DNA of 6,145 nucleotides from UBA4719 sp035654835 (GCA_035654835.1 DASRVZ010000191.1:1-6145), one strand, 5' to 3'; shown: positions 1 to 5,945, counted from the stretch's first letter. Notes: generated from the letters alone by a model not told the origin. Translations and numbers: made by a program.

Positions 1-7
1 GTGATGG

Positions 8-1258
8 CTAGGCTGCTGGGCTATCCGGGGTAGTGAGGTCGACGTGGTAGCCAAGCTGCTCGAGCTGGGTGACGAGCCGGCGGGTCTCTCGTTGTGGATC
101 ACGGCGGCGCTGGAAGTAGTCGTCGCCGAGATCGTGGTAGCACTCGCCGGTGCTGAGCATGTGCCAGACCAGCTCGGTCAGGCTGTGGGCGACGGCAACA
201 GCGGCCTTGTTGGGGCCTCGTCGCTTGGCGACCTGGCGGTACTGGGCACCGAAGTAGCTTCCTTTGGTACGAGCAGCAGCGCGGGCGGCCTCGACGAGCG
301 TGCGCCGTAGCCATGCATTGCCTGGACTGACCCCGACCCGGCGTCGCTTACCCGCGGACTCGTGATTGCCAGGGCAGACGCCGGCCCACTTCGCGAGATG
401 GCCCGGACTGGGGAACCTGCTCATGTCCGCGCCCGTCTCGGCGATCACCGTGTCGATGATCAGGCGGCCAAAACCGGGAATGGGCAGGAGCAGTTCCTTC
501 GCGGCCTGGTAGGCCTCGGTGCGGAGGTCGATCTGTTCGGTCAACGCCGCGATGGTGACGTCGAGGAAGTCGACATGGTCGAGAATGCGGCGGGCGACGA
601 CGGCGTGGTGTGCACCGAAGTGGGCAGTGAGCGCCTCCCTGAGCTCCGGGATCTTCGGCCGTAGCTTGCCCTTGGCCAAGTTGGCGAGTTCTGCGGGGTC
701 GCGCTGTCCATCGATGAGCGCCTCGACCATCAACCGCCCGGATTGGGTGAAGACCTTGGAGGCTACCGAGGTGAGTTTCACCCCGGCGTCTTGAAGGACC
801 TTCTCTAGCCGCTGGATCTCAGCGACCCGAGCATCGGTTTGGGTCGTGCGGTAGCGGGTCAGCTCCCGCAGCTCGCGGATCGGTGGGGGCGGGACGAAAC
901 TGGGCCGGATCATGCCGTGCGCGGCCACGTCAGCCAGCCACTCCGCATCGGACATGTCGGTCTTGCGGCCAGGCACGTTCTTGACGTGGTGAGCGTTGCA
1001 CAACCACAGCTCGAAAGCCTCCGTCCGCTCCAAGGCGTAGTAGACAGGTTTCCAGTACACGCCCGTGGCCTCCATTGCGACCAGCGAGACATCCCGGTCG
1101 GCCAACCAGCCCCCCAACCTGGCCAGCGCCGCGGTTGTGGTCGCGAAACGCTCCTTCTCGGTGAGCGTTCCTCCTCGAGGCCCCGGCCTCCGTACGCACG
1201 CGGCGACGACGTCGCGATGCACATCCAATCCAGCGACCCGATCGTGGATCTGTTCCAC
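8..1258 (-). CDS. IS110-family transposase (DEDD RuvC-like plus Transposase_20 domains)
   Basis: This is the recombinase of an IS110-type element, which in this family cuts and exchanges DNA under the direction of an element-encoded bridge RNA. I chose the GTG at 1258 (416 aa) because GAGAGGAG (1264-1271) lies 5 nt upstream and the protein then opens VEQIHDRVAGLDVHRD, the usual family start. The open frame continues upstream to a TTG at 1429 through the structured leader, which is unlikely to be coding. The N-terminal RuvC-like domain (about residues 8-135) shows a DEDD set: Asp12 in GLDVHRD, Glu62 in AMEATGVYWKP, and Asp101 and Asp104 in KTDMSDAEWLA. A probable coiled-coil linker lies around 140-165. 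The Transposase_20 domain (about 255-345) starts at PIPGFGRL and contains ESAGKRRR, whose Ser301 is the likely catalytic serine. The tail (RRLVTQLEQLGYHV) is typical of actinobacterial members. No frameshift is seen. Confidence 0.93.
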   Translation of the reverse strand: MEQIHDRVAGLDVHRDVVAACVRRPGPRGGTLTEKERFATTTAALARLGGWLADRDVSLVAMEATGVYWKPVYYALERTEAFELWLCNAHHVKNVPGRKTDMSDAEWLADVAAHGMIRPSFVPPPPIRELRELTRYRTTQTDARVAEIQRLEKVLQDAGVKLTSVASKVFTQSGRLMVEALIDGQRDPAELANLAKGKLRPKIPELREALTAHFGAHHAVVARRILDHVDFLDVTIAALTEQIDLRTEAYQAAKELLLPIPGFGRLIIDTVIAETGADMSRFPSPGHLAKWAGVCPGNHESAGKRRRVGVSPGNAWLRRTLVEAARAAARTKGSYFGAQYRQVAKRRGPNKAAVAVAHSLTELVWHMLSTGECYHDLGDDYFQRRRDPQRETRRLVTQLEQLGYHVDLTTPDSPAA

Positions 1259-1263
1259 GGCTA

Positions 1264-1271
1264 CTCCTCTC
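1264..1271 (-). promoter_or_regulatory. Ribosome binding site that fixes the transposase start
   Basis: On the minus strand this reads GAGAGGAG and ends 5 nt before the GTG at 1258. It is a near-perfect Shine-Dalgarno sequence at good spacing. It is the main reason to shorten the open frame from its most upstream start (1429) to 1258. Confidence 0.75.
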
Positions 1272-1295
1272 GTTGGGCCAACGACCCGCCGGGGA

Positions 1296-1352
1296 GGGAC
1301 CTGGTAGGAACCGAATCTGGGGTTCGTGCTCGCAGCGACAATTCCAGGTCCC
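1296..1352. repeat. 9-bp inverted repeat enclosing a second hairpin
   Basis: GGGACCTGG (1296-1304) and CCAGGTCCC (1344-1352) are perfect reverse complements 39 bases apart. Between them GAACC (1308-1312) and GGTTC (1321-1325) form a smaller hairpin with an 8-base loop. This leaves a lopsided internal loop with 3 unpaired bases on one side and 18 on the other. The CCAGGTCCC arm also takes part in a competing local hairpin (GGTCC 1347-1351 with GGACC 1355-1359). The nested form suggests a structured RNA read from the minus strand. Confidence 0.6.
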
Positions 1353-1365
1353 GCGGACCCTGCGC

Positions 1366-1476
1366 CAGACTTGTTACGGGCTGGGTGCTCCAAGATCGAG
1401 ACGGCGACCGCGCCCTTCGGGCCACCCAAAGTATTTCATCACTCCCGGGTGGCCCGAAGGGTCATACAGACTTGTT
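1366..1476 (+). repeat. 10-bp direct repeat CAGACTTGTT (1366-1375 and 1467-1476)
   Basis: The same ten bases occur at both ends of this span, and the long hairpin lies between them. One copy lies inside the putative bridge RNA and the other near the likely end of the IS110 element. Such a pair is expected if the RNA carries a donor guide matching the element terminus. Both contain a CT dinucleotide, the core seen in the well-studied element IS621. Chance duplication is possible. Confidence 0.55.
1413..1461. repeat. 15-bp perfect inverted repeat (long hairpin)
   Basis: CCCTTCGGGCCACCC at 1413-1427 is perfectly complementary to GGGTGGCCCGAAGGG at 1447-1461, with a 19-base AT-richer loop between. 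It is the strongest secondary-structure signal in the window. It lies in the leader of the IS110 element, between the two copies of the CAGACTTGTT repeat. It may be the 5' stem-loop of the bridge RNA or a transcription barrier against readthrough from the flank. There is no clear T-tract on either side, so a classical intrinsic terminator is not assured. Confidence 0.8.
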
Positions 1477-1487
1477 GGTCATGACCA
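1476..1487. repeat. 12-bp perfect palindrome TGGTCATGACCA
   Basis: The sequence is identical to its reverse complement and overlaps by one base the outer copy of the CAGACTTGTT repeat. It could be a binding site for a dimeric regulator, or part of the target flank of the IS110 insertion. Nothing else ties it to a particular protein. Confidence 0.45.
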
Positions 1488-1684
1488 CATCGTGCGTCCG
1501 CGCCGCAACGGCGGCAAGCGGTGCGGTCAGCCCGGTAGAGACCGCAGGCCGGTGCCGTATCAATCCGTCGGGTCCGTGTCCCGCAGAATCACTCGCTGCG
1601 CTCGCGATTCCGCGGGGACCCCGGGGGAAGCGAGTGCACACGCTGAGCGGCGCTCGCATGCACGACCCCTTGGACTTACCCATC
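1488..1684. other. Noncoding stretch between the IS110 element and the SRPBCC operon
   Basis: No open frame here has convincing protein character, RNA gene features or a good ribosome site. Two structured items are visible. CACTCGCT (1590-1597) pairs with AGCGAGTG (1629-1636), a motif like the common actinobacterial intergenic palindrome built on CACTCGCTGCGCTCG. Inside it is the short palindrome CGGGGACCCCG (1613-1623). The first 100 bases may be native flank, or IS sequence if the element is longer than proposed. Confidence 0.5.
1590..1636. repeat. REP-like intergenic inverted repeat
   Basis: Eight-base arms CACTCGCT and AGCGAGTG enclose 31 bases containing the palindrome CGGGGACCCCG. The left arm continues as CACTCGCTGCGCTCG, a sequence often seen between genes of high-GC actinobacteria. 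It could fold as a cruciform or RNA stem. Its role is unknown. Confidence 0.45.
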
Positions 1685-1696
1685 TAGGGTCGAGGC
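1685..1696 (+). promoter_or_regulatory. Probable leaderless promoter of the SRPBCC-peptidase operon
   Basis: TAGGGT (1685-1690) fits the actinobacterial -10 consensus TANNNT. Its last T lies exactly 7 bases before the A of the ATG at 1697, the spacing that puts transcription start on the start codon. No convincing -35 is seen at 16-18 bases upstream; TTGGAC at 1670-1675 is too close. The GAGG at 1692-1695 is only one base from the ATG, too near for a normal ribosome site, which supports leaderless expression. AGGG at 1686-1689 is the alternative Shine-Dalgarno reading. Confidence 0.5.
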
Positions 1697-2170
1697 ATGC
1701 CAAACGACGTCGAGCTCAGCTACAGCCGCACCTATCCCACCGACGTGGAGTGCGCGTTCGACGAGGTCCTGCCCTACGACCTGGCGAAGATGTTCAACCG
1801 CCGCTACGCCGCGATCCCGCCCATCAAGGGCCTCCGTGACCAGGTGGGCCCGTGGAGCACGCCGGGCCAGACCCGCACGATCGCGCTGGCCGACGGCGGC
1901 ACCATGCGCGAGGAGCTCCTCGAGGTCACCCGGCCCACGCGGTTCGGCTACCGGCTCAGCGGCATCACCGGCCCGATGAAGCCACTGGTCGCCTGGCTGG
2001 ACGGTGCCTGGGACTTCGAGCCGGCCGGCACCGGCGTACGCATCACCTGGTCGTGGACCGTCCGGCCGGCCGGCCGTCTCGGCACCCTTGCGATGCCGGT
2101 GTTCCGCCGGATGTGGCAGGGCTACGCGCGCCACGGGTTCGACAACATCGAGGGGTTCCTCGTCCGATGA
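1697..2170 (+). CDS. SRPBCC-fold (START-like / polyketide cyclase-type) protein
   Basis: A 157-aa soluble protein, the usual length of single-domain SRPBCC proteins, which bind hydrophobic ligands or act as cyclases and lyases in a deep cavity. It opens VELSYSRTYPTDVECAFDEVLP, the first strand and helix of the fold. The middle has the alternating-strand pattern (TRTIALADGGTMREELLEV, then FGYRLSGITGPMKPL). A WDFEPAGTGVRITWSWTV pair of strands (about 105-122) precedes the long C-terminal helix (about 130-155) that closes the cavity. The ATG at 1697 is favoured by the promoter just before it. The stop overlaps the next start as ATGA, so the two genes are probably translated together. No catalytic residues can be assigned, the ligand is unknown, and there is no signal peptide or membrane segment. 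Confidence 0.8.
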   Translation: MPNDVELSYSRTYPTDVECAFDEVLPYDLAKMFNRRYAAIPPIKGLRDQVGPWSTPGQTRTIALADGGTMREELLEVTRPTRFGYRLSGITGPMKPLVAWLDGAWDFEPAGTGVRITWSWTVRPAGRLGTLAMPVFRRMWQGYARHGFDNIEGFLVR

Positions 2171-4122
2171 GCACTCCCGTCCAGCTCCCGTGCGGCTCCT
2201 GGCCCACCCCGATCACTGCGGACCGGGTGGTGCACCAGGCCAGCAAGCTCGGAGCCGTGGCACTCGACGGCGACTTCGTCTACTGGTCCGAGATGCGTCC
2301 GCACGAAGGTGGCCGCACCCAGATCGTCCGGAGGCAGCCGGGCGGGGACCCCACCGATGTCCTGCCGGCCGACGCCAACGCTCGCACGGCTGTTCATGAG
2401 TACGGCGGGGGCGCGTGGTGGGTCAAGGACTCCGTCGTCTGGTACGTCGACTGGTCTGACCAGAGGCTGCGCCGACTCGAACCCGGCGCCGACCCGGTCG
2501 AGGTGACACCGGCGTCGCCCGAGGGTGGCTCGGTGCGATGGGCCGACGGTGACCTCCACCCGGTCGACGGCCGGGTGGCGCTGGTCCGCGAGACCCACCC
2601 GGTGGGATCGCGTGGTGCGGTTGACGTGGTCAACGAGATCGTCGTACTCGACTCCGAAGGCCTTCAGGACACGGTGGTCTCGGGCCCGGACTTCGTCTCC
2701 GACCCGCGGTGGTCTCCCGACGGCACCTCGCTGGCGTGGCTGGAGTGGGACCACCCGGCCATGCCCTGGGACGCCTCCACGCTCAAGGTCCAGGGCGGCA
2801 TGGGCGTGGTCACCGTGGCGGGCGGGGTGGACGAGCCCGACGAGGGAGTCTGTCAGCCCCGGTGGGCACCCGACGGCGCGCTCTGGTTCTGCTCCGACCG
2901 CGCGGACTGGTGGTCGCTCTACCGCTGGACACCCGCGAGCGGTGTCGAGCAGATGTTCCACCAACCGGGCGACGTCGGGGAGCCCAAGTGGGTCTTCGGA
3001 GCCGTGCGGTACGCCTTCCTCGCCGACGGCCGGGTCGTCCTCGCGGCCCTGCACGAGGGCAGCGACTCCGTGTGGCTGCTCGAGCGAGACGGTGCCGTGC
3101 GCGAACTCCCGGTGGGCAGCACCTGCGTCGAGGACATGGCTGCTTCGGGAGATGCTGTGGTGCTGATCGGGTCCTCCGCGGCCGACGAGCCGGCGGTACG
3201 ACGCTTCGAGGTCGGCACGACGGTTGGCGAGGTGGAGACGCTCAGCAGGGAGCGTGGGCTCGGCATCGCCGCCGAGTGGATCTCCCAGCCGGAGCACATC
3301 GAGTTCCCGGGCGGTGACGGGCGACCGACGTACGCGAACTTCTACGGACCGAAGAACCCCACGGCACTGCCGCTGGATGGCGAGCTTCCGCCCTTGATCG
3401 TGATGATCCATGGCGGCCCGACGTCCAATGCCGTGACCACCCTCTCGCTGGCCCGGCAGTTCTGGACCAGCCGTGGCTTCGCGGTGGCTGACGTGGACTA
3501 CGGCGGCTCCACCGGCTACGGCCGGGCCTACCGCAACCGGCTCCAGGGCGAGTGGGGGATCCTCGACGTCGGCGACTGTGTCGCCGTGGTGCGCTGGCTG
3601 GGCGAGCGGGGCCGGATCCACCCGGCGCGCGCCGTCATCCGGGGCGGTTCGGCCGGGGGCTTCACCGTGCTGATGGCCCTGGCGGTCTCTGGGGTCTTCG
3701 CTGCCGGCGCGGACTACTTCGGTGTCGCCGACGTGGAGGCACTCGCGCTGGAGACCCACAAGTTCGAGTCCCGCTACCTCGACGGGCTGATCGCGCCCTA
3801 TCCCGAGGGTCGCGACGTCTACACCCAACGTTCGCCGCTCACCCATCTCGACGCCCTCTCCTCGCCCCTGGTCGTGCTGCAGGGGGCCGAGGACCGGGTG
3901 GTGCCGCCGGCACAGTCGGAGATGATCGTGTCGGCTCTCCGCAAGAAGGGTCTCCCCGTCGCCTACAAGCTGTACGACGGGGAGCAGCACGGCTTCCGGC
4001 AGGCGGAGAACATCAAGGACTCGCTGGATGCGGAGCTGTCCTTCTATGCCCAGGTTCTCGGCTTCGAGCTTCCCCCGGAGGAGTCGATCCCCCTCCTCGA
4101 CATCGAGAACCTCAGACCTTGA
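2167..4122 (+). CDS. S9-family serine peptidase (prolyl oligopeptidase / acylaminoacyl-peptidase type)
   Basis: A 651-aa cytoplasmic peptidase expected to cleave short peptides, often after proline or at blocked N-termini. The first ~375 residues form a beta-propeller that screens substrate size; blade motifs include WSPDG (182-186) and WAPDG (233-237). The alpha/beta-hydrolase domain (about 378-635) carries the oxyanion-region HGGP (415-418), DYGGSTGYGR (444-453), the nucleophile Ser495 in RGGSAGG, Asp576 in GAEDRVVPP and His608 in DGEQHGF. The triad is therefore complete. THKFESRYLDG (530-540) is typical of the actinobacterial branch. The frame is open to 1852, but the ATG at 2167 is right: it overlaps the previous stop as ATGA, AGGGG lies at 2151-2155, and family homology begins there. 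There is no signal peptide. Substrate specificity cannot be read from the sequence. Confidence 0.93.
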   Translation: MSTPVQLPCGSWPTPITADRVVHQASKLGAVALDGDFVYWSEMRPHEGGRTQIVRRQPGGDPTDVLPADANARTAVHEYGGGAWWVKDSVVWYVDWSDQRLRRLEPGADPVEVTPASPEGGSVRWADGDLHPVDGRVALVRETHPVGSRGAVDVVNEIVVLDSEGLQDTVVSGPDFVSDPRWSPDGTSLAWLEWDHPAMPWDASTLKVQGGMGVVTVAGGVDEPDEGVCQPRWAPDGALWFCSDRADWWSLYRWTPASGVEQMFHQPGDVGEPKWVFGAVRYAFLADGRVVLAALHEGSDSVWLLERDGAVRELPVGSTCVEDMAASGDAVVLIGSSAADEPAVRRFEVGTTVGEVETLSRERGLGIAAEWISQPEHIEFPGGDGRPTYANFYGPKNPTALPLDGELPPLIVMIHGGPTSNAVTTLSLARQFWTSRGFAVADVDYGGSTGYGRAYRNRLQGEWGILDVGDCVAVVRWLGERGRIHPARAVIRGGSAGGFTVLMALAVSGVFAAGADYFGVADVEALALETHKFESRYLDGLIAPYPEGRDVYTQRSPLTHLDALSSPLVVLQGAEDRVVPPAQSEMIVSALRKKGLPVAYKLYDGEQHGFRQAENIKDSLDAELSFYAQVLGFELPPEESIPLLDIENLRP

Positions 4123-4338
4123 ACCTGGCCCCCTACCGACCTGCTCGCCACCCAGGACTCCGAAAGTCCAGCTCTGCGAGTTGTGACGCCGTCGGCACGG
4201 CTGCGGCCTGACAGACTGCCCCGTGGGACCGGTCTCCTTGCCGGCGCGACGATCGGTGCTTCGCGCGGTGGAAGGACGCACAGATGGAGCTGCGCATGAT
4301 CATCGCTGGATCCGGAGCGAGCTAGAAGGCGGTCGCGC
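4123..4338. other. Gap between convergent genes
   Basis: The peptidase gene and the toxin gene end facing each other across this 216-bp stretch. No credible small gene was found; the only nearby ATG frame (4297-4326) encodes 9 residues. A modest hairpin (GGACT 4155-4159, AGTCC 4165-4169, loop of 5) lies 33 bases after the peptidase stop. It has no T-tract and is at best a weak terminator. Confidence 0.5.
4155..4169 (+). terminator. Weak hairpin downstream of the peptidase operon
   Basis: A 5-bp perfect stem, GGACT with AGTCC, closes a CCGAA loop shortly after the stop at 4120-4122. No U-rich tail follows. Stems without U-tracts may stop transcription in actinobacteria, but this one is short, so the call is tentative. 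Confidence 0.25.
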
Positions 4339-5052
4339 TCACAGGCCGGTGATGGTGATGTCCGCCTGGTTCGCGGCGGCCAGGACCAGCTCGAGCCCGT
4401 TCCCGGCGGCCAGCGTGAGAGGGATGTGGTCCCCGACCACCGCCAGATCACCAGCGCTGACCCGGTCCCCGAACAGCACCCCCGACTGACTCATGTCGTG
4501 CTGCCGGGAGACCCAAACCATGCCATCGAAGTTCTCCGGGTGTGCGTGCAGGGCGCGCCCCCACGGCGCGGTCTCCGCGTACGCTGGCGGACCGGACTCG
4601 AGCAGTTTGGCGCGCGAGACGCCCAGCCGCTTGGTCCCGAACCCGCGCAGATCGGCCAGCTTCAGGTCCCGGGTCGATTCCACCGCGACCTCGAGACGGT
4701 GTCGCAGCTTGGCGAACGGCACCCGCTTGGCCTTCATCGGGCCGGCCGGCACGTCGTGGAAGACGCTCTCGGCCAGCGCGCCCAGGACGTCGTTGGCCGC
4801 GTAGTACACCGGGAGTGGGTCGGTGCCACCGACCGGGATGAACGGGTGGAACCGACCCCAGGTGCCCGGGTTCGCCGGGTCACCACCGTAGAAGTCGCGG
4901 GCGCCGTTCGCGACGTTGTAGACGTGCCACATCGGCTCGCCCACGGGCCACATGTGGACCAGCGGCCGCAGCAGGTCGATGTCCGCCTGACTGGTCGGAG
5001 CAGCCTTTATGTGCCCTGCTCCGGAGGCGCCGGGCGGGGGCGGAGTGCTCAC
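4339..5052 (-). CDS. RES-domain toxin (type II toxin-antitoxin, NAD+-degrading family)
   Basis: A 237-aa RES-domain protein. Characterised RES toxins such as MbcT and ParT deplete or use NAD+, arresting growth when free of antitoxin; that activity is inferred here. The three residues that name the domain can be proposed: Arg67 in TWGRFHP, Glu95 in ALAESVFHD and Ser182 in GMVWVSRQH. PVYYAAND (81-88) precedes the Glu as in the family, and VLFGDRV (192-198) follows the Ser. The first 30 residues are Pro/Ala-rich and look disordered. The start is GTG at 5052, overlapping the antitoxin stop as GTGA, so translation is probably coupled; AGGAG lies about 11 nt upstream. The order antitoxin then toxin matches Xre/MbcA-RES operons. 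The gene is full length, with no disruption. Confidence 0.87.
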   Translation of the reverse strand: MSTPPPPGASGAGHIKAAPTSQADIDLLRPLVHMWPVGEPMWHVYNVANGARDFYGGDPANPGTWGRFHPFIPVGGTDPLPVYYAANDVLGALAESVFHDVPAGPMKAKRVPFAKLRHRLEVAVESTRDLKLADLRGFGTKRLGVSRAKLLESGPPAYAETAPWGRALHAHPENFDGMVWVSRQHDMSQSGVLFGDRVSAGDLAVVGDHIPLTLAAGNGLELVLAAANQADITITGL

Positions 5053-5918
5053 GCGGCGAGGATCTCCTCGGCCAGGCGGGTCGCCGCCAGGACGACCTCA
5101 TCTGGTGCGTCCTCCAGTTTGTCGACCGGCCGGGCGTCGCCCAGCCATGCGTTCGCGCTGGTGAACCACAACGCCAGTTCCCACCCCCGCAGCTTCGGGC
5201 CGAACGCAGCGATCACCTGCGCGATGACGTCACGGGTTCGCCCCCGGTCGTCGAACTGGAACCCGGGGAACAAGGTCGTGCCGTCGGCGTCGATGCAGAA
5301 GATGCGCCCTTCCGTGCGTAGCCGCGACGCGCGGGCTGAGGTGTTCTGTGCGTTCGAGCCGCTGATCGTGTGCACCTGGGCCGCGGTGAGCATGCCGAGC
5401 TCGTCCGCAAGCTCCGCCTGCGCTTCCGCGTTGCGACGTACCTGCTCGATCAGCGGCGGCGAGACCGCCAACCGGCCTGCAGGGACCAAGGCAGCCCGCA
5501 TCTTCGCAGCTGCCTGGCGCTGACCCGTTGTCGCGTCGTTCAGAGCGGCGACGACGTCACGCACCATCGCCGTGGTGTTCGCGTCGGGTGTCTCGATGAC
5601 CACGTACCTGGCCAGACTGCCTGCGGCCTGGGCTGCTTCACGCATCGGGGACAGGGCCTCGGTCGGAAACGACCACATGTGCAGGTGCGGCAGCCGCAGC
5701 GACGCGACTTGACTGAGCTCGCGCATACCCGACGTGTGCATCAGTGCGTTGCGGAACGCGCGCAGCACCTCGTCGCGCTGCCCAGGTGTGTGCTCCATGA
5801 CGAACCTCATCAGGTCCTCGAGCTCAGCATCTGACAGGTTCGCGTACAGGACCCCCAGGGCGAGTGCAAAATCTGGGCGCTCTTCGGCCTCGGTGCGTGC
5901 GTCCTCGATGTCCGGCAT
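5049..5918 (-). CDS. Xre/MbcA/ParS-type antitoxin with long N-terminal extension
   Basis: A 289-aa partner of the RES toxin, expected to bind and block it and probably to repress its own operon. The C-terminal part (about 205-289) has the toxin-binding signature of this family: GRIFCIDADGTTLFPGFQFDD, then GWELALWFTSANAWLGDARPVDKL and a final helix (DEVVLAATRLAEEILAA). Before it, 165-200 (AELADELGMLTAAQVHTISG) looks like a helix-turn-helix segment. MbcA-like antitoxins are often only about 110-160 aa, so the first ~155 residues are extra; they appear mostly helical and I recognise no domain in them. The ATG at 5918 is chosen because a possible -10 (CACACT on the minus strand) lies at leaderless spacing; an internal start would shorten the extension. 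The stop overlaps the toxin start. Confidence 0.8.
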   Translation of the reverse strand: MPDIEDARTEAEERPDFALALGVLYANLSDAELEDLMRFVMEHTPGQRDEVLRAFRNALMHTSGMRELSQVASLRLPHLHMWSFPTEALSPMREAAQAAGSLARYVVIETPDANTTAMVRDVVAALNDATTGQRQAAAKMRAALVPAGRLAVSPPLIEQVRRNAEAQAELADELGMLTAAQVHTISGSNAQNTSARASRLRTEGRIFCIDADGTTLFPGFQFDDRGRTRDVIAQVIAAFGPKLRGWELALWFTSANAWLGDARPVDKLEDAPDEVVLAATRLAEEILAA

Positions 5919-5945
5919 ACCCCCAGTGTGACACGGGTGAACAAT
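5919..5945 (-). promoter_or_regulatory. Candidate promoter/operator of the toxin-antitoxin operon
   Basis: On the minus strand CACACT (5930-5925) fits NANNNT, with its last T exactly 7 bases before the ATG at 5918, the spacing of a leaderless transcript. It overlaps the odd-centred palindrome GTGTGACAC (5926-5934). A dimeric repressor bound there would cover the -10, as expected for antitoxin autoregulation. The first base of the -10 differs from the TANNNT consensus and no clear -35 is visible, so this is tentative. Confidence 0.35.

Larger units (their letters stand above)
1272..1462 (-). ncRNA. Candidate IS110 bridge RNA region
   Basis: IS110-group elements carry a bridge RNA of roughly 150-250 nt in the noncoding stretch upstream of the transposase, on the same strand. 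This stretch is in that place and is rich in nested complementarity. From the RNA 5' side there is a 15-bp stem (1447-1461 with 1413-1427), a linker with a 10-base copy of the putative element end (1366-1375), and a 9-bp stem (CCAGGTCCC at 1344-1352 with GGGACCTGG at 1296-1304). That stem encloses a smaller hairpin (GGTTC at 1321-1325 with GAACC at 1308-1312). Stems with internal loops followed by a terminal hairpin resemble bridge RNA guide loops. Exact RNA ends, promoter and loop assignment cannot be read from the sequence. The alternative is simple regulatory secondary structure of an IS leader. Confidence 0.45.
1..1476 (-). mobile_element. IS110-family insertion sequence, partial (right end beyond the window)
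   Basis: The element is recognised from its transposase (stop at 8-10, start at 1258) and from a long structured noncoding leader upstream of it, the arrangement of the IS110 group, which encodes a bridge RNA on that side. The end downstream of the transposase lies at or beyond base 1. The upstream end is not marked by terminal inverted repeats, as expected for this family. I place it near 1467-1476 because a 10-base sequence there is repeated inside the leader (1366-1375), as expected if a guide RNA copies the donor end. That boundary is inference and could be wrong by tens of bases. The transposase frame shows no damage, so the element may be active. Confidence 0.6.

Noticed and set aside
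1259..1429. Upstream 57-codon extension of the transposase to the TTG at 1429
   Set aside because: It reads through stems of the structured leader, lacks family similarity, and a strong ribosome site supports the GTG at 1258.
1501..1600. Possible gene remnant reading RNGGKRCGQPGRDRRP
   Set aside because: It vaguely resembles a small Cys-containing protein end, but there is no start, no continuation and no second supporting motif.
1520..1600. Possible tRNA fragment as an integration site
   Set aside because: A GGTAGAG-like D-arm string is present, but no anticodon stem, T-arm or acceptor pairing could be built around it.
839..1687. Plus-strand 282-codon frame across the transposase and leader
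   Set aside because: It lies mostly antisense to the transposase, has low-complexity shadow composition and no good ribosome site or motif.
1852..2166. In-frame upstream extension of the peptidase gene
   Set aside because: It overlaps the SRPBCC gene, is rich in Arg/His/Pro as an off-frame reading would be, and family similarity begins at the ATG at 2167.
2122..4281. A 719-codon open frame on the minus strand opposite the S9 peptidase
   Set aside because: It is antisense to a gene with clear catalytic motifs, its protein has the Arg/Gly/Val/Asp-rich look of a GC-bias shadow, and it has no recognisable motif.
4426..5523. Plus-strand 365-codon frame over the toxin and antitoxin
   Set aside because: It spans two well-supported minus-strand genes and resembles no protein family; it is a GC-rich shadow frame.
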